From NCBI GenBank assembly GCA_015067495.1, contig SVMI01000008.1:1-64000 (forward strand): a DNA stretch of 64,000 nt, read 5' to 3'. Each line of letters begins with the position of its first letter. Position 1 is the stretch's first letter. The notes beneath the pieces are model-generated. The model searched no databases. It was not told where the DNA came from and worked only from the letters and a program-made list of their open reading frames with translations. This document shows, piece after piece, positions 15,506 to 23,564 of this stretch. This stretch comes from Oscillospiraceae bacterium (GTDB lineage: Bacteria > Bacillota > Clostridia > Oscillospirales > Oscillospiraceae). Made by a program: the position numbers and the translations under genes.

Positions 15506-15539
15506 GAAAGACCGACAAGCTTCAACTTGTCGGTCTTTC
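15506..15539 (-). terminator. Terminator of the citrate synthase-icd operon
   Basis: GAAAGACCGACAAG / CTTGTCGGTCTTTC hairpin beginning 3 bases after the isocitrate dehydrogenase stop codon; on the minus strand it is followed by TTTAGAG. Confidence 0.8.
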
Positions 15540-15541
15540 AA

Positions 15542-16657
15542 TTATTTCAGATTAGCCAGCAGCTCCTGCATGTAAGCATCGCAGGTAGCACCGCTGCGCT
15601 CGCCGGTGACGAGCGTCTTACAGGAATCCAGTGCATTCTCAAGACGCTGGGCGGCTTCCTGACGGCAGATGTGCCGCAGCAGCATCACGGTCGCCCGCAG
15701 GATACTGACCGGGTTCACGTAAGCCTGCAGCCCGTCAGCGATCATTCTGGGGGCAGAGCCGTGGATGGCTTCAAACATGGCATAGCGATCGCCCAGATTG
15801 GCACTTCCGGCACTGCCCACGCCACCTTGGATCTGCGCCGCTTCATCGGTGATAATGTCGCCGTAGAGGTTTGGAAGGACGAATACCTGAAAACCGCTGC
15901 GGATGGCGGGATTGACCAGATTTGCGGTCATGATGTCGATGTACCAGTCGTCTGCTGCGATGCCCGGATAATCGGCTGCGACCTCGTGGCAGATCTGGGT
16001 GAATTTGCCGTCGGTCTTTTTCATGATGTTCGCCTTGGTCACGATGCTGACACGGGATTTTCCGTTCTGCTTCGCATAGTCAAAGGCAGCCTTTGCAATG
16101 CGGCGTGTGCCAAAATCGGTGGTCACCTTGAAATCCATCGCAAGACCGGGCAGACTGATGCCGCGGCTGCCGAGGACATATTCACCCTCGGTGTTCTCCC
16201 GGTAGAAGATCCAGTCGATGCCTTCCTCGGGGATGCAGACGGGTCTGACGTTGGCGTAGAGATCCAATTCCCGGCGGAGGGTAACGTTTGCACTCTCCAT
16301 CGTTCCGCCCATAGGCGTCGTCGTAGGGCCTTTCAGCAGTACATCGCAGGACTTGATCTCAGCAAGGACATCCTCGGGAACGGATTTTCCCAAGGCAAGG
16401 CGGTTTTCGATGGTCAAGCCGTCGATCTGCTTGAGAATGATGCTGGCCTTTGCGAGCTCATCGGCAAGCAGAATGTTCAGCACCTGCTTAGCACGCTCAA
16501 GGATCAGAGGGCCAATGCCGTCGCCGTCAACGATGCCGACGGTAACGACTTTTTTGTTTGTGAAATCTGTCTTTTCGACCTTCGCGTTATCGATGCGCAG
16601 CAGCTGCTCTTCCAGAAGCGTTCGGAACGCTGCACAGGCAAGATCAATCTGGCTCAT
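15542..16657 (-). CDS. icd: Isocitrate dehydrogenase (isocitrate/isopropylmalate dehydrogenase family)
   Basis: 371-aa beta-decarboxylating dehydrogenase converting isocitrate to 2-oxoglutarate. GDGIGP (near residue 45) starts the fold. ESANVTLRRELDLYANVRP (near 115) has the Ser and Asn of the isocitrate-specific substrate loop rather than an isopropylmalate-type loop. TEGEYV, KANIMKKTDG and LYGDIITDEAAQIQGG carry the remaining binding residues. HGSAPRMIADG in the cofactor site lacks the classical NADP-specific Lys-Tyr pair, hinting at NAD. The ATG at 16657 overlaps the aconitase stop. Last gene of the operon. Confidence 0.88.
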   Translation of the reverse strand: MSQIDLACAAFRTLLEEQLLRIDNAKVEKTDFTNKKVVTVGIVDGDGIGPLILERAKQVLNILLADELAKASIILKQIDGLTIENRLALGKSVPEDVLAEIKSCDVLLKGPTTTPMGGTMESANVTLRRELDLYANVRPVCIPEEGIDWIFYRENTEGEYVLGSRGISLPGLAMDFKVTTDFGTRRIAKAAFDYAKQNGKSRVSIVTKANIMKKTDGKFTQICHEVAADYPGIAADDWYIDIMTANLVNPAIRSGFQVFVLPNLYGDIITDEAAQIQGGVGSAGSANLGDRYAMFEAIHGSAPRMIADGLQAYVNPVSILRATVMLLRHICRQEAAQRLENALDSCKTLVTGERSGATCDAYMQELLANLK

Positions 16658-18579
16658 ATTCCGCCCTCCCCAATGTAGTGCAGGAGTCCGCCTGCACGCA
16701 AAATCTTTTGTTGACGTGCTGTCAGGCTGCAATTCAGAGTGATCTTCCGATCGCCGACGGTTGCAGTGACCGTGCCGTTTTCCATACCGTCATAGATGTT
16801 GTCGAGCTTTAACACATCGCCCTGTGCGAGGACATCATAATCCTCCGCATTTGCAAGGGTCAGCGGCAGAATGCCTGCATTGATCAGATTTGCGATGTGG
16901 ATACGGGCAAAGCTCTTTGCGATGACACAGCGGATGCCCAGATACATGGGAACAAGTGCCGCGTGTTCACGGGACGATCCCTGACCGTAGTTCTCACCGC
17001 CGAGAATGATGCCGTTGCTTGTTGCCTTTGCCCGCTCCGGGAATGCAGGATCGCAGACCTCAAAGCAGAACTTGGAAAGGAACGGAATATTGGAACGGTA
17101 GGGGAGGATCTTTGCGCCGGCGGGCATGATGTGGTCGGTGGTGATGTTGTCGCCCACCTTCAAGACGATGCTGCCTTCAAGAGAATCCAGCATCGGCTTG
17201 CCGTCGGGAAATTCCTTGATGTTCGGACCGCGCAGGACAACTGCATCCTTCGCTGCGTCTTCATCCAAAGGCATCAGAACGCCGGAGTCGTCAATGGTGA
17301 ATTGGTCGGGAAGCGAAACAGCAGGGATGCTGTCGATGGTCATCGGATCGGTGATGTAGCCGGTCAGTGCGGATGCAGCTGCGGTTTCGGGAGAAACCAG
17401 ATAGACCTGACCGTCCCGGGTGCCGCTTCTGCCGAGGAAGTTGCGGTTAAAGGTACGAAGACTCACGCCGCCGGAATTGGGGGAGAAGCCCATACCGATG
17501 CAAGGTCCGCAGGCGCATTCCAAAAGCCGCGCACCGCTGGCAAGAATATCTTCCAGCGCGCCGCATTTGGCGAGCATCGTCAGCACCTGACGGGAGCCGG
17601 GGGAGATGGAAAGATTGACATGCGGCGCAATGCGCTTGCCCTTCAGGATCGCAGCCACCTTCAGCATATCTGCGAGGGAGGAGTTGGTGCAGGAGCCGAT
17701 ACAAACCTGATCGACCTTAATGGTATTCAGCTCCGCCACAGACTTGACATTGTCCGGGCTGTGGGGGCAGGCGATGCGGGGCGTTAAAGCGGACAGGTCG
17801 ATGTCGATCACACGGTCGTAGACAGCATCATCGTCAGCGAATACGGCTGTAAAGTCATCAGCGCGCCCTTGGGCGGCGAGAAATGCTTTCGTGACCTCAT
17901 CAGCGGGGAATACGGAGGTGGTAGCACCCAGCTCAGCACCCATGTTCGTTATGGTTGCACGTTCAGGGACGGACAAGGTCTTGATGCCTTCACCACCCCA
18001 CTCGATGATCGCGCCGACACCGCCCTTGACACTCAAAATACGCAGGATCTCAAGACTGACATCCTTGGCGGTCACACCGGGACGAAGGCTGCCGGTCAGA
18101 TTGACCCGGAACATCTTCGGCATGGTGATGTAGTACGCACCGCCACCCATGGCGGCGGCAACGTCCAAACCGCCTGCACCGAAGGCAAGCATGCCAAGAC
18201 CGCCGGCTGTGGGTGTATGGCTGTCAGAGCCGATCAGGGTCTTGCCGGGCTTTCCGAACCGCTCCAAATGCACCTGATGGCAGATGCCGTTGCCGGGACG
18301 GGAGAAGCGAACACCGTATTTGGCGGCAACGCTTTGCAGATACTGGTGATCGTCCGCGTTTTCAAAGCCGCATTGCAGTGTGTTGTGGTCGACGTAGGCG
18401 ATACTCAGCTCTGTCTTGACCCGGGGGATGTTCATGCCCTCAAGAGCCAGATATGCCATCGTGCCGGTGGCGTCCTGCGTTAAGGTCTGATCAATTCGAA
18501 GGGCGACCTCGCTGCCGGGGGTCATGTCGCCGGACAGCATGTGGGCGGCGATGATTTTCTGCGCAATTGTTTTACCCAT
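16654..18579 (-). CDS. acnA: Aconitate hydratase
   Basis: 641-aa iron-sulfur dehydratase isomerising citrate to isocitrate. The three [4Fe-4S] cysteine ligands are visible: one in CIGSCTNSS (near residue 297) and two in ECACGPCIGMG (near 364). GSDSHTPTAGG (near 114) and the C-terminal swivel domain with GENYGQGSSREHAAL (near 535) are present. It is of the compact mitochondrial-like clostridial class, shorter than the 890-aa AcnA. ATG at 18579 is preceded by GCGAGGTGC; its start lies inside the GntR gene end (8-bp overlap). Confidence 0.93.
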   Translation of the reverse strand: MGKTIAQKIIAAHMLSGDMTPGSEVALRIDQTLTQDATGTMAYLALEGMNIPRVKTELSIAYVDHNTLQCGFENADDHQYLQSVAAKYGVRFSRPGNGICHQVHLERFGKPGKTLIGSDSHTPTAGGLGMLAFGAGGLDVAAAMGGGAYYITMPKMFRVNLTGSLRPGVTAKDVSLEILRILSVKGGVGAIIEWGGEGIKTLSVPERATITNMGAELGATTSVFPADEVTKAFLAAQGRADDFTAVFADDDAVYDRVIDIDLSALTPRIACPHSPDNVKSVAELNTIKVDQVCIGSCTNSSLADMLKVAAILKGKRIAPHVNLSISPGSRQVLTMLAKCGALEDILASGARLLECACGPCIGMGFSPNSGGVSLRTFNRNFLGRSGTRDGQVYLVSPETAAASALTGYITDPMTIDSIPAVSLPDQFTIDDSGVLMPLDEDAAKDAVVLRGPNIKEFPDGKPMLDSLEGSIVLKVGDNITTDHIMPAGAKILPYRSNIPFLSKFCFEVCDPAFPERAKATSNGIILGGENYGQGSSREHAALVPMYLGIRCVIAKSFARIHIANLINAGILPLTLANAEDYDVLAQGDVLKLDNIYDGMENGTVTATVGDRKITLNCSLTARQQKILRAGGLLHYIGEGGI

Positions 18580-19225
18580 TTTGATAGCACCTCGCAATCA
18601 TATTTTGCTTTGCCCGGCTGATATGCTCTGTGATCAGCTTTGACGCAAGCTCCGCGTCGCCGGATGTAATTGCCTTATAGATGTCATTGTGTTCCTGAAT
18701 GGATGCGTCCAATCTCTGCTTGTCAGCGATGGAGATCAGACGGTAGCGCTGGGTCTTGCGGTGCAGCGGCACCAGTGTGTCACGCAGAACGGGACGCTGG
18801 GAGAGAGTGTAGATTGCGAGATGGAAGCGATCATCCATCTGACGCAGATGCTCCAGATCCTGCTTGTTATAGTAGAAATCCTGCAGATCATTGATCTGCT
18901 TCAGCATTTCTGCACCCTCGGGCGTCAGGTTCTTTGTGGTATAGTAGGCGGCAAGCCCCTCAATCTGCTGCCGGATGTCCATAATGTCGATCAGATCATC
19001 CAGCGTGATGCCGAGGACGAGAGAACCCTTGCCGGTATCCTCAATCAGGCGTTCCTGCTCCAGCCGGCGCAGCGCTTCGCGGATGGGGGTGCGACTGACG
19101 CCGATCTGCTCCACAAGCTTCAGCTCTGTCAGGATCGTCCCACGAGGGTACACGCCGACAATAATATCATGCTCCAGCTTTTCAAATACCTGATCTGCCA
19201 GAGAAACAGTCTTAAAATCTGCCAT
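18572..19225 (-). CDS. GntR-family (FCD) transcriptional regulator
   Basis: 217 aa. The N-terminal winged HTH (residues 5-70) has the GntR pattern VFEKLEHDIIVGVYPRGTILTE, then VSRTPIREALRRLEQERLI. The C-terminal all-helical FCD effector domain has DDLIDIMDIRQQIEGLAAYYTT and DDRFHLAIYTLS with likely metal-binding Asp/His residues. Embedded between citrate synthase and aconitase, it almost certainly controls its own operon, and the palindrome at 20637-20660 is the likely site. The ligand (citrate, 2-oxoglutarate or glutamate) is an inference. Confidence 0.9.
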   Translation of the reverse strand: MADFKTVSLADQVFEKLEHDIIVGVYPRGTILTELKLVEQIGVSRTPIREALRRLEQERLIEDTGKGSLVLGITLDDLIDIMDIRQQIEGLAAYYTTKNLTPEGAEMLKQINDLQDFYYNKQDLEHLRQMDDRFHLAIYTLSQRPVLRDTLVPLHRKTQRYRLISIADKQRLDASIQEHNDIYKAITSGDAELASKLITEHISRAKQNMIARCYQNG

Positions 19226-19227
19226 AC

Positions 19228-20613
19228 TCAGTCCTCCTGTCCGGCAGTGAATCTGCCGGGTGCCAATTCCTCGATTTTTTCCTCCAGTTCGGCAGTGGAC
19301 ATGACAGTCTGCCGTTCCTGCTCGTATTGCTCATCGACCCACTTCTTCAGCTCTACCACCAGAGGATCATTCTTTGCGATCTCATCGGAGCCGGAGAGGT
19401 GATAGTTGCAGTTGATCCAGTAGGCGATGCCTGCCAAGCCGGAGGTCTTGCTGATCTCGACACGAGCCTTTCGGTTGAGCAGCTTTTCTGTGTCGAAGAT
19501 CGTGTAGATCTCCGCATCCTTCAAAAGTCCGTCAGCATGGATGCCGGCGCGGGTGGAGTTGAAATTCCGTCCGACAAAGGGTGTCATGACGGGGATGTCA
19601 TAGCCGATTTCCTTTTCGAAGTATTCAGCGATCTCAGTGATGACGGTGGGATCCATACCATCCATCGAGCCGCGCAGAGAGGCATACTCAAATACCATCG
19701 CTTCCAGCGGAATATTGCCGGTGCGTTCGCCAATACCAAGCAGGGAACAGTTGACCGCGCAAGCGCCGTAGAGCCAGGCAGTGGATGCATTGGCAACGGC
19801 TTTATAGAAATCGTTGTGACCGTGCCACTCCAAACATTCGCTGGGAACATCAGCATAGTGCTGCAAGCCGTAAATGATACCGGCGACGCTGCGGGGCATG
19901 GCTGCTTCGGTGTAGGGAACGCCGTAGCCCATGGTATCGCAGGCGCGGATCTTGACGGGAATACCCGCTTCCTGAGAAAGCTGCTGCAGCTCGTTGACAA
20001 AGGGAACAACGAAGCCGTAGAAATCAGCCCGGGTGATGTCTTCCAGATGGCAGCGGGGGATTACACCGGCGGCGAAGGCATCCTTGATGGTGCCAAGGTA
20101 GTGATCCAACGCCTGCTGACGGGTCATCTTCATCTTCTTGAAGATGTGATAGTCGCTGCAGCTGACCAGAATGCCGGTTTCCTTAATGCCAAGGTCGCGG
20201 ACAAGAGCGAAATCCTGTTTACTTGCACGGATCCAGCTGGTGATCTCCGGGAATTTCAGGTTCAGCTCCATGCATTTTTCGATTGCCTGACGGTCTTTTT
20301 TACTGTAGATAAAAAACTCGGTCTGGCGAATGATGCCGTAAGGACCGCCCAGCTTGGAAAGAAGCTTATAGATATTGACGATCTGATCGACGGTGTAGGG
20401 CTCAACAGACTGCTGACCGTCCCGCAGGGAGGTGTCGGTGATCCAGATTTCCTCCGGCATACTCATGGGAACACGCCGGTGGTTAAAGGAAACCTTCGGC
20501 GTTGTGCCATAGGAGTAGATCTCCCGGTGCAGATTAGGCTCTGTAACATCCTGAAGGGAGTACTTGTAGGATTTCTGTTCCAGCAGGTTTGTTTTTCTGG
20601 AAATTTCAAGCAT
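19228..20613 (-). CDS. Re-type citrate synthase (homocitrate synthase-like)
   Basis: 461 aa with an HMGL-like TIM-barrel of the isopropylmalate/homocitrate synthase superfamily. Active-site motif TDTSLRDGQQS (near residue 60) precedes the His-Asn region CLEWHGHNDFYKA (near 275) and GIGERTGNIPLE (near 300). Its place with aconitase and isocitrate dehydrogenase points to the Re-citrate synthase known from Clostridium kluyveri and other strict anaerobes, which condenses oxaloacetate with acetyl-CoA with opposite stereospecificity. Start 20613 chosen by the AAGGAGG Shine-Dalgarno. First gene of the operon. Confidence 0.85.
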   Translation of the reverse strand: MLEISRKTNLLEQKSYKYSLQDVTEPNLHREIYSYGTTPKVSFNHRRVPMSMPEEIWITDTSLRDGQQSVEPYTVDQIVNIYKLLSKLGGPYGIIRQTEFFIYSKKDRQAIEKCMELNLKFPEITSWIRASKQDFALVRDLGIKETGILVSCSDYHIFKKMKMTRQQALDHYLGTIKDAFAAGVIPRCHLEDITRADFYGFVVPFVNELQQLSQEAGIPVKIRACDTMGYGVPYTEAAMPRSVAGIIYGLQHYADVPSECLEWHGHNDFYKAVANASTAWLYGACAVNCSLLGIGERTGNIPLEAMVFEYASLRGSMDGMDPTVITEIAEYFEKEIGYDIPVMTPFVGRNFNSTRAGIHADGLLKDAEIYTIFDTEKLLNRKARVEISKTSGLAGIAYWINCNYHLSGSDEIAKNDPLVVELKKWVDEQYEQERQTVMSTAELEEKIEELAPGRFTAGQED

Positions 20614-20636
20614 GGCGCATCCTCCTTGATTGATGT

Positions 20637-20660
20637 TGTATAATTGTATACAATTATACA
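20637..20660. promoter_or_regulatory. Perfect 24-bp palindrome, likely GntR operator
   Basis: Half-site TGTATAATTGTA is followed immediately by its exact reverse complement. It begins at the -10 box of the citrate synthase promoter, so a bound repressor would block RNA polymerase. The TTGTATACAA core fits recognition sites of FCD-type GntR proteins. Confidence 0.75.
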
Positions 20661-20680
20661 TATGTATTTTGTTTTGTCAA
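20653..20680 (-). promoter_or_regulatory. Promoter of the citrate synthase operon
   Basis: Minus strand: -35 TTGACA (20675-20680), 16-nt spacer, -10 TATAAT (20653-20658). Both hexamers are consensus. The -10 lies in the palindrome. Confidence 0.8.
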
Positions 20681-20724
20681 TCTCTTTTTGAAAAATATTG
20701 CAGTGCAGGGAAGAAGTTTCTCTT

Positions 20725-20753
20725 GTTATTTGCAAACAAATGTGCTATAATAG
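20725..20753 (+). promoter_or_regulatory. Promoter of the small protein-dinB operon
   Basis: -35 TTGTTA near 20725, 17-nt spacer, -10 TATAAT with TGTGC before it, near 20748-20753. The extended -10 recurs elsewhere. Confidence 0.65.
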
Positions 20754-20777
20754 AACAAACGAACGGAGGTGACGGAG

Positions 20778-21047
20778 TTGGAGCAGAAAAACTGCCCGGT
20801 AGATGTGATATCCATGTGCAGCGCTGATGGCGAGATCCGCCCGCTTCGTCTGCGTCTGGAGAATGATGCGCATCAGCTGCAGCGCATCGATATTGATGAG
20901 GTGATCAGCGTTAAGCAGGTGCAGTACGTGGGCATCGAAGCCCAGATCTTTCTCTGCCGCGCAACGCTGCAGGGAAAGAAGGCACTTTTTGAGCTGCGCT
21001 ACACCATCCGTACCCATAGCTGGTGCTTGCTAAGGAGGATTTGCTGA
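20778..21047 (+). CDS. Small dinB-linked protein, unknown
   Basis: 89 aa starting at TTG 20778, placed 8 bases after GGAGG; the earlier GTG at 20769 overlaps the Shine-Dalgarno. A compact beta-rich sequence (EIRPLRLRLENDAHQLQRIDIDEVISV), with no signal or membrane segment, probably a small SH3- or Sm-like barrel. Its stop overlaps the dinB ATG (TGATG). In other Firmicutes small YolD-type proteins occupy this place upstream of Y-family polymerases, but sequence identity to YolD is not evident. Confidence 0.6.
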   Translation: MEQKNCPVDVISMCSADGEIRPLRLRLENDAHQLQRIDIDEVISVKQVQYVGIEAQIFLCRATLQGKKALFELRYTIRTHSWCLLRRIC

Positions 21048-22324
21048 TGTCAGATCCCGTTATTTTTCATGTGGATGCCAACTCAGCGTTCCTCAGCTGG
21101 TCGGCGGTATATCGGCTGAAGGTTTTAGGCGAAACTGTCGACCTGCGGGAAGTACCGTCAGTTGTGGCAGGAAATAAAGAAAAGCGGCAGGGCGTGATAC
21201 TGGCAAAAAGCGGTCCCGCCAAGAAGTTCGGCATCCAGACCGGCGAGCCGCTGTTTCAGGCACTGGAGAAATGCCCGGAGCTGGTGGTGATCCCGCCGGA
21301 CTATCCCATGTACGTGGAAGCATCCCGCCATTTTGTGGAGCTGCTGCGGCAGTTCAGCCCTGCGGTGGAGCAGTATTCCATCGATGAGGCATGGGTGGAT
21401 ATGACCGGCACAGAGCGTTTGTGGGGCAGCCCTCTGCTGGCAGCGGACAAGATGCGCCGACGCATCAAGGAGGAGCTGGGCTTTACGGTCAATATCGGCA
21501 TTTCCAGCAATAAGATCCTTTCCAAAATGGCAGGGGATTTTGAAAAGCCTGACAAGATACATACGCTCTTTCCCGAAGAGATGGAAGGGAAATTCTGGAC
21601 TCTTCCCGTGCGGGATCTGTTTCTGGTGGGTCCTGCAACGGAAAAGAAGCTGAAAATGATGGGCATTTACACCATCGGTGATCTTGCAAAGGCGGATCTT
21701 CAGATCCTGCGCCGCCGGCTCGGCAAGCATGGGGAGACCATCTGGCACTTTGCAAACGGGCGCAATGCGGATGCAGTCATCCCGGAAGCACCTGAAAACA
21801 AGGGCTACGGCAATTCCGTGACCACATCATCTGATGTTACAACGGCGGAGCATGCCCATCAGGTGCTGCTTGGCTTATGTGAGACGGTTGCCTCCCGTAT
21901 GCGCAGGGACGGCAAATGCGGCAGGTGCATCTGTGTGCATCTGCGGACGAATGAATTTGCGCAGCTTTCTCACCAGAGCAAGCTCCACGGCGCGACCAAC
22001 ATCACGGCGGAGATCTTTCAGGAGGCGTGCCGTATTTTTGATGAGGCATGGGATGGCGTTTCTCCGCTGCGGCAGCTGGGCGTGCAGGTGACGCAATTAA
22101 GCTCCGAACCTTACCAACAGTACGATCTGTTTTCCGGCGTTACGGCGCAGCAATATGAAAAGAAGCTGCGCCTCGATGAGACTGTGGACGCGCTGCGTGA
22201 TCGGTTCGGGGAGGATGTGATCCGCCGCGCCAAGTTTGCACAGGACCCGGAGGGACACATGACCGGCGGTCTTGACAAGGCGCGCCGTACCGGTGTGACA
22301 AAACCGATCCCTGACGAATTTTGA
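21047..22324 (+). CDS. dinB: DNA polymerase IV (Y-family)
   Basis: 425-aa translesion polymerase. VDANSAFLSW (near residue 8) and YSIDEAWVDMTG (near 108) contain the palm-domain catalytic Asp and Asp-Glu pair; the helix-hairpin-helix region is near residue 180 (LMMMGIYTIGDLA-like). Preceded by AAGGAGG. The polymerase is error-prone and usually works at blocked forks. The C-terminus continues past the little-finger domain with no obvious beta-clamp motif such as QLxLF; QYDLFSG near residue 355 is the closest. Confidence 0.93.
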   Translation: MSDPVIFHVDANSAFLSWSAVYRLKVLGETVDLREVPSVVAGNKEKRQGVILAKSGPAKKFGIQTGEPLFQALEKCPELVVIPPDYPMYVEASRHFVELLRQFSPAVEQYSIDEAWVDMTGTERLWGSPLLAADKMRRRIKEELGFTVNIGISSNKILSKMAGDFEKPDKIHTLFPEEMEGKFWTLPVRDLFLVGPATEKKLKMMGIYTIGDLAKADLQILRRRLGKHGETIWHFANGRNADAVIPEAPENKGYGNSVTTSSDVTTAEHAHQVLLGLCETVASRMRRDGKCGRCICVHLRTNEFAQLSHQSKLHGATNITAEIFQEACRIFDEAWDGVSPLRQLGVQVTQLSSEPYQQYDLFSGVTAQQYEKKLRLDETVDALRDRFGEDVIRRAKFAQDPEGHMTGGLDKARRTGVTKPIPDEF

Positions 22325-22386
22325 GTGGAAATTTCTTCTCACTTGAAGTATATTGTAAAAAGAATACCACACCAGAGGTGATCGTA

Positions 22387-22845
22387 ATGGAAATCGTCAA
22401 ATTCTACCGGGGAGATCCCAATGCACCGAAAACCACCATGCCCGCCCATCTCGGCGCGAATGCAATTATCACCCATGAGGGACGTATTCTGCTGGAGCGC
22501 CGCCGGGACAGCGATACATGGGGGTTGGTCGGCGGCGGTGTGAAGAAGTGGGAAGAACCCATCGATGCAATCGTGCGTGAAACCTATGAAGAGCTGGGGC
22601 TTCGTATCCCAAAGGAGCGGTTTCAGAAAAAAGCGGTCTACGGTGAGCCGGGGCGCATCGCGGCATACCGGGACGGCAGCATCTGGCGGATGGTGATCGT
22701 TGTCTTTGCGCTGGAGCTTCAGGGGAATGTAAAGCTTCGCATCAGCAGTGAATCCAAGGAGCTTCGCTTCTTTACAAAAGAAGAGCTTGCAGACATCAAT
22801 ATCGTCATCACCCACAGCGACATTGTGGATGATTGGTTCAAATAA
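22387..22845 (+). CDS. NUDIX hydrolase
   Basis: 152 aa. NUDIX box GGGVKKWEEPIDAIVRETYEELGL (Gx5Ex7REUxEE) around residues 52-75, with the substrate-loop start LLERRRDSDTWGLV before it. Hydrolyses a nucleoside diphosphate linked to another moiety, exact substrate unknown. The ATG at 22387 follows GAGGTGATCGTA. It is 62 bases after the dinB stop and just before the OLE promoter. Confidence 0.87.
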   Translation: MEIVKFYRGDPNAPKTTMPAHLGANAIITHEGRILLERRRDSDTWGLVGGGVKKWEEPIDAIVRETYEELGLRIPKERFQKKAVYGEPGRIAAYRDGSIWRMVIVVFALELQGNVKLRISSESKELRFFTKEELADINIVITHSDIVDDWFK

Positions 22846-22886
22846 TGAATATTTCATAAATATTTGCGTATTTTTTGAAAAAATAC

Positions 22887-22915
22887 TTGTATATTCGGAA
22901 TTTATATGCTATTAT
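22887..22915 (+). promoter_or_regulatory. Promoter of the OLE RNA
   Basis: -35 TTGTAT (22887-22892), 17-nt spacer, -10 TATTAT (22910-22915), placing the start near 22921, where the RNA's closing stem begins. Confidence 0.65.
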
Positions 22916-22921
22916 TGCATT

Positions 22922-23538
22922 CGACGGCGCAGTATCCTAGTCAGAATGGCCAGCTTCCAGGAAGGGCCTAAAAATCCTTTGAAGGGCACATCGATGAAGT
23001 CCCTGGTGTCTGCTTTTTACGCCCAGTTTAGGGTGGATGCTGGGGGTTAAGGATTCCGGGCGCGCTCCAATGGCATGGAGCATACGACCCGGTTTCCGTG
23101 GAGACTTGAACCTTGTGCGACGATGGCGGGAACTCCCACGTGGGAAGCCTCCATTGCGTACGAATCAAGTATGAACCTGCAAAGCGGTGCACAGAATCGT
23201 GTTGCTGCGTGCAGTGTAGCCTGCCTTGAGTGAGTATGCGGGGAAAGGGGATCATGCGGCTGGCTGTCGTGGCCAAGACAGCTGCCGATATTGCTCCTGG
23301 AAACCATCCTTGCAAAAGAGGCTAAGACTTTGGTGCATTCTGCCGTGGAAATCACCTAGGCTGCCGTAATGGGGCAGGCAGGGGATTACAGTACGGACTA
23401 AGTGGCAATCGGGTATTCAGCTCGGTGACGACTGAGCGGACGGATCAAACGGAAACGGCCTGTGCGGCAACGGCAGGTTCTGTCCGGGGAAAACCAACCC
23501 GACCTAAGCCGTAAGATTTATCCTGCCTGCTGCCGTCA
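22922..23538 (+). ncRNA. ole: OLE RNA (ornate large extremophilic RNA)
   Basis: About 617 nt without a plausible reading frame, and rich in short stems and GNRA-like loops. The 5' GACGGCGCAG (22923-22932) pairs with CTGCTGCCGTC (23527-23537), closing the whole domain. Its length matches the OLE class (about 610 nt). Directly downstream come an OapA-like membrane protein, dxs, tlyA, nadK, argR and recN, the neighbourhood known for OLE in Firmicutes. OLE RNA forms a membrane-localised ribonucleoprotein with OapA linked to stress tolerance, alcohol sensitivity and magnesium homeostasis. I identified it by size, structure and context, not by alignment. Confidence 0.88.
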
Positions 23539-23564
23539 TTCAAAAAATAAAGGAGTATGTCGAC

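Noticed and set aside
15350..16678. 442-codon plus-strand frame opposite isocitrate dehydrogenase
   Set aside because: Runs through the ssrA terminator and element and mirrors icd; not a gene.
22748..23050. Open frame over the start of the OLE RNA
   Set aside because: Runs from the NUDIX gene into a region with stable stems and no Shine-Dalgarno or coding signature.
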